Source: Streptomyces sp. MZ04
GTDB taxonomy: Bacteria; Actinomycetota; Actinomycetes; Streptomycetales; Streptomycetaceae
DNA: 64,000 nucleotides
Direction of reading: 5' to 3'
Assembly (NCBI RefSeq): GCF_004684775.1
Contig: NZ_SRIC01000009.1
Span: 1 to 64,000 of the forward strand
Of this stretch, positions 9,192 through 16,595 are shown in pieces. Each line of letters opens with the position of its first letter. Position 1 is the stretch's first letter. The position numbers were made by a program, and so were the translations under genes. The notes below the pieces were generated by a model. That model was not told the origin of the DNA and did not search any database. It saw only the letters and a list, made by a program, of their open reading frames with translations.

Positions 9192-9202
9192 CCTCGGTCA
9201 CC

Positions 9203-9238
9203 GCTCGGGTTCCGCCCTTGAGGGGGCGGAACCCGAGC
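9203..9238 (+). terminator. Intrinsic-type terminator after fadB
   Basis: A perfect 15-bp stem (GCTCGGGTTCCGCCC at 9203-9217 with its complement at 9224-9238) and a 6-nt loop lie 12 nt after the fadB stop. There is no T-run, as is usual in Streptomyces. It likely ends the acyl-CoA operon before the lipoprotein gene. Confidence 0.8.
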
Positions 9239-9307
9239 CACCGCCCCGGCGTCGTATCCTCTCCTCCCGTAAGACATGATCACGACAAACGGAGGGTGAC
9301 ACTCGCT

Positions 9308-10036
9308 GTGCGGTTCACAACTGGGGGAACGACGCGCGTCATCGGCGTCGGAGTGCTGGTCCTCTCGCTGGCCCTGACGGGCTGCGGGGGCAAGAAGAAG
9401 AACAAGAAGCACAAGTCGGGTTCGGGTTCGTCGCACAGCCGCACCATCGGCGGCGCGACGGGCGGATCCAGCAGCAAGGGCAAGGGAGCCGGTTCGCTGA
9501 GTGGCGCCCAGGACGCGAAGGCGATCCTGCCGCCCCTCGACACCATGCCCACCGCCCTGCGCAACGTCTCGACGAAGCCCTACAGCCGTGCCAAGGCACC
9601 GTCCGTGTGCAAGGACCCGGGCGGCAAGTGCAAGGGAGCCGTCGCCAACGGGCAGGTCGGCTACCGCAGCAACAACAAGGGCGAGAGCGCCAGTTACGAC
9701 CTGATCGTGTACAAGAACGGGACGGCCGCCGAGCGCGCCTTCCACGCCTGGAAGAGCTACGCGGAGAACAACCACCGCGAGCTCAAGGTCCTCGACGGGC
9801 CGCCGCAGGGCAACGCGAGCATCACCTACGGGTACACGGACCCCGCGATGAAGACCTCACAGCGGATCGTGATCCTCCAGGGCAACTTCGTCGCCACCCT
9901 CGACGTCCGGGACAACTCCGGTCAGGCGAACGCGAGCAAGGACCTCCAGGTCCTCTCCGAGGTCTACGCCACGCGGATGCTGCAGGCCACGCAGGACGAG
10001 ACGCCGTCGGCCACCGCGGCCAACATCACCGTGTAG
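9308..10036 (+). CDS. Secreted lipoprotein of unknown function
   Basis: A 242-residue protein with a lipoprotein signal: hydrophobic VIGVGVLVLSLALTGC with lipobox LTGC, modified Cys at residue 26. A Lys-rich then Ser/Gly-rich linker follows (about residues 29-65). The remaining domain contains two cysteines (SVCKDPGGKCKG, about 100-107) that may form a disulfide. I do not recognise the fold. GTG 9308 was chosen because GGAGGG (9291-9296) lies 11 nt upstream; a GTG at 9296 overlaps that site. The gene stands alone after the fadB terminator, with a MerR regulator convergent 22 bp downstream. A surface or envelope location is secure; the function is not. Confidence 0.8.
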   Translation: MRFTTGGTTRVIGVGVLVLSLALTGCGGKKKNKKHKSGSGSSHSRTIGGATGGSSSKGKGAGSLSGAQDAKAILPPLDTMPTALRNVSTKPYSRAKAPSVCKDPGGKCKGAVANGQVGYRSNNKGESASYDLIVYKNGTAAERAFHAWKSYAENNHRELKVLDGPPQGNASITYGYTDPAMKTSQRIVILQGNFVATLDVRDNSGQANASKDLQVLSEVYATRMLQATQDETPSATAANITV

Positions 10037-10058
10037 CCAAGGAGTTCGAAGGAGTGGC

Positions 10059-10799
10059 TCAGCTCTCCTTGAGCCACTCCCGCAGCTCCTCCTTCAACGA
10101 CCGCTGGAACGCGGTCACCAGGGCCTGCACCACCATCGGCTGCATATGGGCCGAGAGGGACCGCATCGCGGCCACGTGCTCCGGGTCCGACTCCCGCTCC
10201 CGGTAGGGGCCCCACACCTCGTCGCGGAAGAGCCGGGACAGTTCGTGGGCGGCGGACCGGGTGTGCTCCATCAGGACCGTGCGCGCCGCGAGGATCGTCT
10301 CGTGCGCGATCGGGACGTCGAGCAGCCGCGCGCCCAGGCGCAGCAGACCCGGATCGACGCGGTACGTCCCCGGCGGCTCCGTCCGCGCGACGACGCCCAT
10401 CGCCGCGAGCCGCTCCAGGTCCTCGTCGTCCAACGACCGGCCCGCCCTGCGCTCCAGCTCGGCGCGGTCGACGTCCTCGGGCGAGTCGGGTGCCCAAGAG
10501 GCCACCACTGCGCGATGGATGGCGAGATCGTGGGCGCTCAGATCGGGCGGCAGCTGCTCCAGGTACCGCTCGATCGCGGCGAGGGTCATGCCCTGGTGCT
10601 GCAACTCCTCGATGAGCGCGAGCCGGGAGAGATGGTCCTGGCCGTAGTGGCCGACGCGGCGCGGGCCGATCACGGGCGGCGGCAGCAGGCCCTTGGTGCT
10701 GTAGAAGCGGATCGTGCGGACGGTGACGCCCGCGCGCGCGGCCAGTTCGTCGACCGTGAGCGTCGGCCCTTCGGTGTCCGACGTCGTCGTCATCGACAT
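10059..10799 (-). CDS. MerR-family transcriptional regulator
   Basis: A 246-residue regulator. Residues about 11-80 are a MerR winged-helix domain: LTVDELAARAGVTVRTIRFY then the wing YSTKGLLPPP and the dimerisation helix region HLSRLALIEELQHQGMTL. The C-terminal 150 residues are helical with no cysteine metal site, so it probably senses an organic ligand rather than metal or redox. ATG 10799 has GGGGAGG about 12 nt upstream on this strand; another ATG at 10793 is a weaker choice. It is divergent from an acyl-CoA synthetase gene, and an inverted repeat (10848-10875) lies between them, suggesting control by an acyl-CoA or fatty acid. That ligand is inference. Confidence 0.85.
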   Translation of the reverse strand: MSMTTTSDTEGPTLTVDELAARAGVTVRTIRFYSTKGLLPPPVIGPRRVGHYGQDHLSRLALIEELQHQGMTLAAIERYLEQLPPDLSAHDLAIHRAVVASWAPDSPEDVDRAELERRAGRSLDDEDLERLAAMGVVARTEPPGTYRVDPGLLRLGARLLDVPIAHETILAARTVLMEHTRSAAHELSRLFRDEVWGPYRERESDPEHVAAMRSLSAHMQPMVVQALVTAFQRSLKEELREWLKES

Positions 10800-10847
10800 G
10801 GCAGCGCATCGCCTCCCCGTTGTGCGGCCCCGTGCACCGATCCGGTG

Positions 10848-10875
10848 CAACAGTATTGCTGTCTCACCACTGTTG
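10848..10875. promoter_or_regulatory. Inverted repeat in the MerR/acyl-CoA synthetase divergent region
   Basis: CAACAGT (10848-10854) and its exact complement ACTGTTG (10869-10875) are separated by 14 bp, placing the arms two helical turns apart. The only regulator gene adjoining is the MerR protein, so this is its best candidate operator. Confidence 0.4.
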
Positions 10876-10927
10876 TGAAAGCGTCCCGGCCAGTCACTTG
10901 CTTCGTCGATGACGCCAGGAGGCGGTC

Positions 10928-12739
10928 ATGACCACGATCCTGCGACTTCCCGGGGACCCCGCCGACATCACCCTCCCCGCCCTGCTGCTCCGCAACGCCG
11001 AGGACCACGGCGACCTCCCCGCACTCTCCTGGCGCACCTCGACCGACGGCGAGTGGACGACGCTGACCTGGCGCGAGGCACGCCGCAAGGTAGCCGTCCT
11101 CGCCGCCGGATACGCGGCGTTCGGCGTCGGGCGCGGCGAGCACGTCCTGATGATGATGGGCAACCGCCCCGAACACTGGCTGAGCGACCTCGCCCTCGTG
11201 CACCTCGGCGCGGTCCCCGTCACCGTCTACGGGACATCGGCCCCCGAGCAGATCGCGCACATCGCCCGGCACAGCCGCGCCCGCTTCGCGATCGTCGAGG
11301 GCGCCCACGAGCTGGCCCGCTGGGAGCCCCTCCTGACGGACACCGAGACGCCACTGGAACGCCTGGTCGTCGTCGAGGCGGCCGATGCGGGCCCGCACCG
11401 CACCTACGGCTCCCTGCACGCCACAGGAGGCCGGCTCTTCAACCCGGACGCCTTCGAGAAGACCTGGCGCGAGTCCGGCCCCACCGACCCGCTCACCGTC
11501 GTCTACACCTCCGGCACGACCGGCGACCCCAAGGGCGTACGCATCACGCACCGCAACGTCCTCCTGGACAGCGTCGCCCTGGACGGCGTCGTCGAGCTGC
11601 CCGATCACGTGGAGCACATCTGCTACCTCCCCTTCGCCCACGTCGCGGAGCGGATGCTCGGCATCTACCTGGCGGTGTTCCGCGCCGCGCACGTCCACCT
11701 GTGCGCGGACCCCACCGCCGTCGCCGCGACGGCGCGCGAGCTGCACCCCGCGCAGTTCTTCGGTGTCCCGCGCGTGTGGGAGAAGCTCGCCGCGTCCGTA
11801 CGGGCCGCGCTCGCGGGCCTCCCCGAGCAGCAGCGGGCGGCCATCGAGGCGGCGAACGAGACGGCACGCGCGCGTGTGGAGTACGTCGAGCGGGGCGAGG
11901 AACCGCCGGCCGAGCTGGCGGCGGCGTACCGCGAGGCCAAGGAGACGATCCTGGACCCGCTGCTCTCGCTGGCCGGATTCGATCGCCTGGTGTGGACGGC
12001 GAGCGCGTCCGCGCCGATGCCGCTGGACGTCGTGCGGTTCTGGGCGGGCTTCGGCATCGTGATCATGGACGCGTGGGGCCTCACGGAGACCACGGGTGTC
12101 GTCACCATCAACAGCCCCTCCTCCTTCCGGCTCGGCTCGGTGGGCAAGCCCCTGGCGGGCCTCGAGGTCCGCATCGCCGATGACGGCGAGATCCTGGTGC
12201 GCGGCGGGACGGTCTTCGACGGCTATCTGCTGCCCGACGGCGGCGTCGAGCCGGCCTGCGACGCCGACGGCTGGTTCGCGACCGGCGACATCGGGCGGCT
12301 CGACGAGGACGGCTTCCTCTGGCTCACCGACCGCAAGAAGGAAATGATCGTGACCTCGACGGGCAAGAACGTCTCGCCCGCGCTCGTCGAGAACACCCTC
12401 AAGGAGCACCCCCTCATCGGCCAGGCCCTCGTCCACGGAGACGGCCGCTCCTACCTGGTGGCGCTGCTCGTCCTGGATGCCGAAATGGCCCCCGCGTGGG
12501 CGGCCGCACGCGGGATCACGGGGAATTTGACGGAGAGCGAGGCCGTGGCGGAGGAGATCGCACGCGCTGTGGAGGCGGCCAACGCCCGTCTCAACCGCAC
12601 CGAGCAGATCAAGCGCTACCGCCTCCTCGCGGGGGAGTGGGGCCCGGAGACAGGGGAGTTGACGCCGTCCCTGAAGCTGCGCCGCAGGGTGATCCGGCAG
12701 AAGTACGAGGACGTCATCGAGGGGCTGTACAGCCCGTGA
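10928..12739 (+). CDS. Long-chain acyl-CoA synthetase (AMP-dependent ligase)
   Basis: A 603-residue adenylate-forming enzyme that activates a fatty acid to acyl-CoA. Motifs are in order: VVYTSGTTGDPKGVRITH (P-loop, about residue 190), YLPFAHVAERM, WGLTETTGVVTIN (about 380), TGDIGRLDEDGFLWLTDRKK (about 455-475, adenylate-binding Asp and hinge), and the C-terminal catalytic Lys region around SLKLRRRVI. ATG 10928 follows AGGAGG with a 5-nt spacing. The LPFAHVAERM motif places it with FadD15/ACSL-type long-chain ligases. It is divergent from the MerR regulator and probably under its control. Its 3' end lies inside a 14-bp palindrome (12722-12735). Confidence 0.92.
   Translation: MTTILRLPGDPADITLPALLLRNAEDHGDLPALSWRTSTDGEWTTLTWREARRKVAVLAAGYAAFGVGRGEHVLMMMGNRPEHWLSDLALVHLGAVPVTVYGTSAPEQIAHIARHSRARFAIVEGAHELARWEPLLTDTETPLERLVVVEAADAGPHRTYGSLHATGGRLFNPDAFEKTWRESGPTDPLTVVYTSGTTGDPKGVRITHRNVLLDSVALDGVVELPDHVEHICYLPFAHVAERMLGIYLAVFRAAHVHLCADPTAVAATARELHPAQFFGVPRVWEKLAASVRAALAGLPEQQRAAIEAANETARARVEYVERGEEPPAELAAAYREAKETILDPLLSLAGFDRLVWTASASAPMPLDVVRFWAGFGIVIMDAWGLTETTGVVTINSPSSFRLGSVGKPLAGLEVRIADDGEILVRGGTVFDGYLLPDGGVEPACDADGWFATGDIGRLDEDGFLWLTDRKKEMIVTSTGKNVSPALVENTLKEHPLIGQALVHGDGRSYLVALLVLDAEMAPAWAAARGITGNLTESEAVAEEIARAVEAANARLNRTEQIKRYRLLAGEWGPETGELTPSLKLRRRVIRQKYEDVIEGLYSP
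12722..12735. repeat. 14-bp perfect palindrome at the 3' end of the acyl-CoA synthetase gene
   Basis: GGGCTGTACAGCCC is self-complementary and overlaps the last codons. It contains one of three TGTACA hexamers in the next 110 bp (12726, 12806, 12828), the last two within direct repeats CTGTACACCC (12804-12813 and 12826-12835), 22 bp apart. Confidence 0.7.
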
Positions 12740-12744
12740 CAGAC

Positions 12745-12777
12745 GAGTGACGGAAGAGTGATGGACGAGTGATGGAC
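12745..12777. repeat. Short 11-bp tandem repeat
   Basis: GAGTGATGGAC occurs exactly twice in tandem (12756-12766, 12767-12777), preceded by a two-mismatch copy at 12745-12755. It lies immediately after the acyl-CoA synthetase stop. The rest of the 260-bp spacer to the permease holds the TGTACA elements and no gene that I can support. Confidence 0.75.
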
Positions 12778-12999
12778 GAGTCGTACAGCCAGTGACCCAT
12801 GGCCTGTACACCCAGTTGTCATCGGCTGTACACCCCCTGCCCACCATGTGAGAAGTGCCGCTATGTGACGTGCGCCACCGCATGTCGGGGGATCTCTGGG
12901 GGAAGGTGTCGCGTCGGTCCGCGCACGTCAGGGGTGTCGCGGGCCGGAGCACATCCGGACACCGGAGTTCTTCCGGGCACCAGAGAGTAGAACCCCCAC

Positions 13000-14466
13000 G
13001 TGAGCAAGGAAGCCGTAGATTCGGCCGCCCTGGACGCATCCCGCACAGATGCGTCCCAGGCCCCCGCGGACGCCGGCGACGCCGGTTACAGCAAGGACCT
13101 CAAGGCCCGCCACGTCAACATGATCGCGATCGGTGGCGCGATCGGAACCGGACTCTTCCTCGGAGCGGGCGGCCGCCTGCACTCGGCGGGCCCCGCACTC
13201 GCCGTCGCGTACCTCGTCTGCGGCATTTTCGCCTTCTTCGTCGTACGCGCCCTCGGCGAGCTGGTCATCTACCGGCCGTCGTCCGGTTCGTTCGTCTCGT
13301 ACGCGCGTGAGTTCCTCGGCGAGAAGGGCGCCTACGTAGCCGGCTGGATGTACTTCCTCAACTGGTCGACCACCGGCATCGCCGACATCACCGCGATCGC
13401 GCTCTACACGCACTACTGGAGCTTCTTCACCGACATCCCGCAGTGGGTGCTCGCGCTGATCGCCCTCGCCGTCGTCCTCGTGATCAACCTGATCTCGGTG
13501 AAGATCTTCGGCGAGATGGAGTTCTGGTTCGCGATCGTCAAGGTCGCGGCCCTGGTCGCCTTCATGCTGATCGGCATCTTCCTGCTGGTCACCCAGCACG
13601 AGGTCGGCGGGCAGACGCCCGGCCTGAGCGTGATCACCGACAACGGCGGCTTCCTGCCGCACGGCATCATGCCGGTCGTGATCGTGATGCAGGGCGTCGT
13701 CTTCGCGTACGCCTCGCTCGAGCTGGTCGGCGTCGCGGCGGGCGAGACCGCCGAGCCGCAGAAGGTCGTCCCGCGCGCGGTGAACTCCATCATGTGGCGC
13801 GTCGGCCTCTTCTACGTCGGCTCGGTCATCCTCCTCGCGCTGCTGCTCCCCGGGTCGGTGTACTCGGCGGACCAGAGCCCGTTCGTGACGGTCCTTTCCA
13901 AGATCGGCGTCCCGGCGGCCGGTGACGTGATGAACCTGGTGGTCCTCACGGCCGCGATGTCGTCGCTGAACTCGGGCCTGTACTCCACGGGCCGCATCCT
14001 GCGCTCGATGGCGATGGCGGGTTCGGCACCGAAGTTCACCGCGAAGATGAACAAGAGCCAGGTCCCCTACGGCGGCATCCTGCTCACCTCCGCGGTGTGC
14101 GTGCTCGGCGTCGGCCTCAACTTCCTGATGCCGAGCCAGGCCTTCGAGATCGTCCTGAACGTGGCGTCCCTGGGCATCATCAGCACCTGGGTGATCATCA
14201 TGATCTGTCACCTGGCGTTCGTCCGCCGCGCCAAGGAGGGCCTGCTCACCCGGCCCGGCTTCCGGCTCCCGGGCAGCCCGGTCACGGAGATCGTCACGAT
14301 CGTCTTCCTGCTGGCCGTGCTCGGCCTGATGTGGAAGGACCCCGAGGTCGGCCGCAAGACGCTCTACCTCATCCCGATCATCGCCGCGGCGCTGGTCACG
14401 GGCTGGTACGCGATCCGCCGCAACGTGGACCGCGAGGCCGAGACCCTCATGAAGGCCGGCAAGTAA
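13000..14466 (+). CDS. Amino-acid permease (APC superfamily, AnsP/CycA-like)
   Basis: A 488-residue integral membrane transporter with about 12 hydrophobic segments. The first, after KDLKARHVNMIAIGGAIGTG (about residues 30-50), is the APC substrate-binding unwound helix. ALGELVIYRPSSGSFVSYA and the SVKIFGEMEFWFAIVKVAAL segment resemble L-asparagine/D-serine-type permeases. Such proteins import amino acids by proton symport. The start is GTG 13000; the ribosome site is poor, but the next in-frame start would remove part of the N-terminal cytosolic tail only. The long upstream spacer has TGTACA repeats that could be regulatory. The substrate cannot be fixed from sequence. Confidence 0.88.
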   Translation: MSKEAVDSAALDASRTDASQAPADAGDAGYSKDLKARHVNMIAIGGAIGTGLFLGAGGRLHSAGPALAVAYLVCGIFAFFVVRALGELVIYRPSSGSFVSYAREFLGEKGAYVAGWMYFLNWSTTGIADITAIALYTHYWSFFTDIPQWVLALIALAVVLVINLISVKIFGEMEFWFAIVKVAALVAFMLIGIFLLVTQHEVGGQTPGLSVITDNGGFLPHGIMPVVIVMQGVVFAYASLELVGVAAGETAEPQKVVPRAVNSIMWRVGLFYVGSVILLALLLPGSVYSADQSPFVTVLSKIGVPAAGDVMNLVVLTAAMSSLNSGLYSTGRILRSMAMAGSAPKFTAKMNKSQVPYGGILLTSAVCVLGVGLNFLMPSQAFEIVLNVASLGIISTWVIIMICHLAFVRRAKEGLLTRPGFRLPGSPVTEIVTIVFLLAVLGLMWKDPEVGRKTLYLIPIIAAALVTGWYAIRRNVDREAETLMKAGK

Positions 14467-14476
14467 CAACGCGCGG

Positions 14477-14491
14477 GCCACTGTCAGTGGC
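14477..14491. terminator. Small hairpin after the permease gene
   Basis: GCCACTG-T-CAGTGGC forms a 7-bp perfect inverted repeat 10 nt after the permease stop. The one-base centre makes it a cruciform or protein site as readily as an RNA hairpin; it might be a weak terminator. Confidence 0.35.
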
Positions 14492-14509
14492 AACGCCTAC
14501 GGTGGCGTC

Positions 14510-14989
14510 ATGTCGGAGATCACGTATGTCCGGGGTGACGCCACCGTTCCGTTCGGCAAGGGCACCAAACTGATCGCCCATGTCTGCAACGACCTGGGCG
14601 GCTGGGGCAAGGGCTTCGTCCTCGCGGTGTCGCGGCGCTGGCCGGAGCCGGAGAAGGCGTACCGCCGGTGGCACCGCGAGCGGGCCAAGAACGACTTCGG
14701 CCTGGGTGCCGCCCAGTTCGTCCAGGTCGGCCCCCGGCTGTGGTTGGCCAACATGATCGGCCAGCACGGCATGCGCACCGGCAGCAAGGGCGTACCCGTG
14801 CGCTACGAGGCGATCGACGCGGCCCTGTGCCGGCTCGCCGACAAGGCCGCCGAACTCGACGCCTCCGTGCACATGCCGCGCATCGGCTGCGGACTCGCGG
14901 GCGGCACATGGTCCCGCGTGGAACCGCTCATAGCCGAGCGCCTCTCGGGGCGCGGGATCGCCGTGACGGTGTACGACTTCGGGGACTGA
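14510..14989 (+). CDS. Macro-domain protein (ADP-ribose binding/processing)
   Basis: A 159-residue single macro domain. ITYVRGDATVPFGKGTKLIA opens the domain, AHVCNDLGGWGKGFVLAVSR (about residues 25-44) supplies the loop that cradles ADP-ribose, and MPRIGCGLAGGTW (about 122-134) is the second phosphate loop. The layout is closest to the ALC1/TARG1/Poa1 branch, which hydrolyses ADP-ribose esters or ADP-ribose-1''-phosphate. The Asp used catalytically in human TARG1 just after GCGL appears replaced by Ala-Gly-Gly here, so the reaction may be Poa1-like or binding only. It stands alone between a permease and an AtpF-like gene. The family is clear; the activity is inferred. Confidence 0.87.
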   Translation: MSEITYVRGDATVPFGKGTKLIAHVCNDLGGWGKGFVLAVSRRWPEPEKAYRRWHRERAKNDFGLGAAQFVQVGPRLWLANMIGQHGMRTGSKGVPVRYEAIDAALCRLADKAAELDASVHMPRIGCGLAGGTWSRVEPLIAERLSGRGIAVTVYDFGD

Positions 14990-15083
14990 GCCCCTGCGCG
15001 TCCTCGGGGCGACGTGATGAGCCTCACCCAACTCCCTTGCAGATGCGCGGTGTTGTGCACGGATGAGCGGGTAGGTCACCGGC

Positions 15084-15563
15084 ATGCAGCTGATCGCGAT
15101 GAACCTGGGGCCGCTCAAGCCGGATCCTCACCACCTCGTTGTCGCAGCCGTGCTCTTCGGCTCCGTCTTCCTCGTGGTCAGGCGGATTCTGCCGCGCCTC
15201 GACCGCGTACTCGAAGTGCGCGCCGGGATCCTCGAAGGAGTCACCGGCGGAGCGGCGGCCGAGCTGCGTCTGGAGGCCGAGCGGGTACGCGACAAGCGGG
15301 AGGCGATGCTCGCCGAAGCCCGCCACGAGGCGGCGCTGGTGCGCCAGCAGGCCCGCGAGGAGGGTGCCGCCCTGATCGCCGCCGCCCGCGAGGACGGCGT
15401 GCGCGAGCGGGCTGAACTCGTGGCGTCGGGCCAGGCCAGGATCGAGACCGAGCGTGCGTCGGCGGAGGCCGAACTGCGCGGACAGGTCTCCGAGTTGGCG
15501 TCGGAGCTGGCGAGCAGGATCGTGGGCGAGCCGCTCCCGGCGGCGACGGGTTCGGGCCGCTAG
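15084..15563 (+). CDS. Orphan F0 ATP-synthase b-subunit-like protein
   Basis: A 159-residue protein built like F0 subunit b: a short N-terminus, one transmembrane helix (VVAAVLFGSVFLVVRRILP, about residues 19-37), then an unbroken alanine/glutamate/arginine-rich helix to the end. The C-terminus SELASELASRIVGEPL closely resembles bacterial AtpF. In a normal atp operon the b subunit forms the stator; no other atp gene is in the window. It may be a paralogue modifying the stator or a membrane-anchored coiled coil with another role. The start ATG 15084 has only a weak GGTAGGT site; ATG 15099 is possible. A repeat element follows. Confidence 0.75.
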   Translation: MQLIAMNLGPLKPDPHHLVVAAVLFGSVFLVVRRILPRLDRVLEVRAGILEGVTGGAAAELRLEAERVRDKREAMLAEARHEAALVRQQAREEGAALIAAAREDGVRERAELVASGQARIETERASAEAELRGQVSELASELASRIVGEPLPAATGSGR

Positions 15564-15571
15564 GTGCGGGA

Positions 15572-15604
15572 GCGCCCCGAAGGGGCGCGGGGAACTGCGC
15601 GACC
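15572..15604. repeat. Hairpin and second copy of the dispersed repeat arm
   Basis: GCGCCCC-GAA-GGGGCGC (15572-15588) is a perfect 7-bp hairpin just after the AtpF-like stop. Bases 15581-15604 are identical over 24 nt to 6906-6929 of the fadA-fadB repeat, with weaker similarity for about 18 nt more. It may serve as the terminator of the AtpF-like gene. Confidence 0.8.
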
Positions 15605-15728
15605 AGCCAGAGCGCACCCGCGGACGCTATGGGCGCTCTCACCCCCACGGCGCCTGCGCGGCGCTGCATCCGCCGGAGAGGCCAAGTTTCGCCTGGCGCC
15701 GACCCCGCCGGCCCGGCAGGCTCACACC

Positions 15729-16508
15729 ATGGGACAAATGGTGTCGGTCAAGGGCGGCCAGGTCTGGGCGGAAGATTCGGGCGGCAACGGATTGCCGCTG
15801 GTCCTGCTGCACCCGGGGGTCGCCGACTCCCGCATCTGGGACGGGATCCTGCCGCGCCTCACGGAGCGGCACCGGGTCGTCCGCTATGACGCGCGCGGCT
15901 ACGGCAGGTCACCGGCCCCGACCGCCGCGTTCTCGCTGGCCGAGGATCTCGGCGCGGTGCTCGACCACTTCCGGATCGGCCGCGCCGTGCTCGCCGGGTC
16001 CAGCATGGGCGGGGCCACGGCCATCAGCCTCACGCTCGACGACCCCGCGCGGGTCGCGGGGCTCGCCCTGGTGGTGCCGGGCATCACCGGCCGTTCCGAC
16101 CTCTTCTCCGAGGAGTTCATGGCCGAGTTCGTCAGGCTCGCGGAGGCGGGCGACATGGAAGGCCTCGTGAGCCTGCTGATGCACAGCTCGGCGGCGGCCG
16201 GCACCGGCTACGACGACGAGGCCAGGGCGCACCTCCTCGCGGTCCTCCCGGCGTGGTTCGCCGCCCAGCCGCACAACGTGCCCGACCCCCCGGCCTTCGA
16301 CCGTCTCGGCGAGCTCGACGTGCCGTGCGTCCTCGCCCTGGGGGAGCTGGACCAGCCCTCGGTGGTCCGCTGCAACGAGGAGATGGCCGACCGCATCCCC
16401 GGCTGCCGCCTGGTGCGCCTGCGCGGCAGCGATCACTTCCCGACCCTGCGCGAGCCGGACGCGGTCACGGATCTCATTCTGGAGGCGCATGCGGCGGCCG
16501 CGGGCTGA
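15729..16508 (+). CDS. Alpha/beta-hydrolase
   Basis: A 259-residue alpha/beta-hydrolase fold. The nucleophile elbow is GSSMGG (Ser near residue 92), the acid is Asp in LGELDQPSVV (about 214), and the base is His in GSDHFPTL (about 240). The oxyanion segment is LLHPGVADSRIWD (about 26-38), and YDARGYGRS is typical of the 3-oxoadipate enol-lactonase/epoxide hydrolase group. ATG 15729 lacks a good ribosome site; ATG 15738 is an alternative. It lies between the repeat element and the MpaB-like oxygenase, with an 87-bp gap. The substrate is unknown. Confidence 0.88.
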   Translation: MGQMVSVKGGQVWAEDSGGNGLPLVLLHPGVADSRIWDGILPRLTERHRVVRYDARGYGRSPAPTAAFSLAEDLGAVLDHFRIGRAVLAGSSMGGATAISLTLDDPARVAGLALVVPGITGRSDLFSEEFMAEFVRLAEAGDMEGLVSLLMHSSAAAGTGYDDEARAHLLAVLPAWFAAQPHNVPDPPAFDRLGELDVPCVLALGELDQPSVVRCNEEMADRIPGCRLVRLRGSDHFPTLREPDAVTDLILEAHAAAAG

Positions 16509-16595
16509 CTCATACTGGAAGACGTACATACCGGACAACGGCCAACGGGTCAGATCAGGACAGGTCAGGTCCGGTCACCCTCCGGGAGTCATGTG

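Noticed and set aside
12799-12990. Possible small gene in the 260-bp spacer before the permease
   Set aside because: The short frame is Cys/Arg/Pro-rich with no ribosome site and overlaps the TGTACA repeats.
15629-15889. Short open frame ahead of and overlapping the hydrolase
   Set aside because: It lies in another frame of the alpha/beta-hydrolase region, is Arg/Gly/Pro-rich and has no domain.
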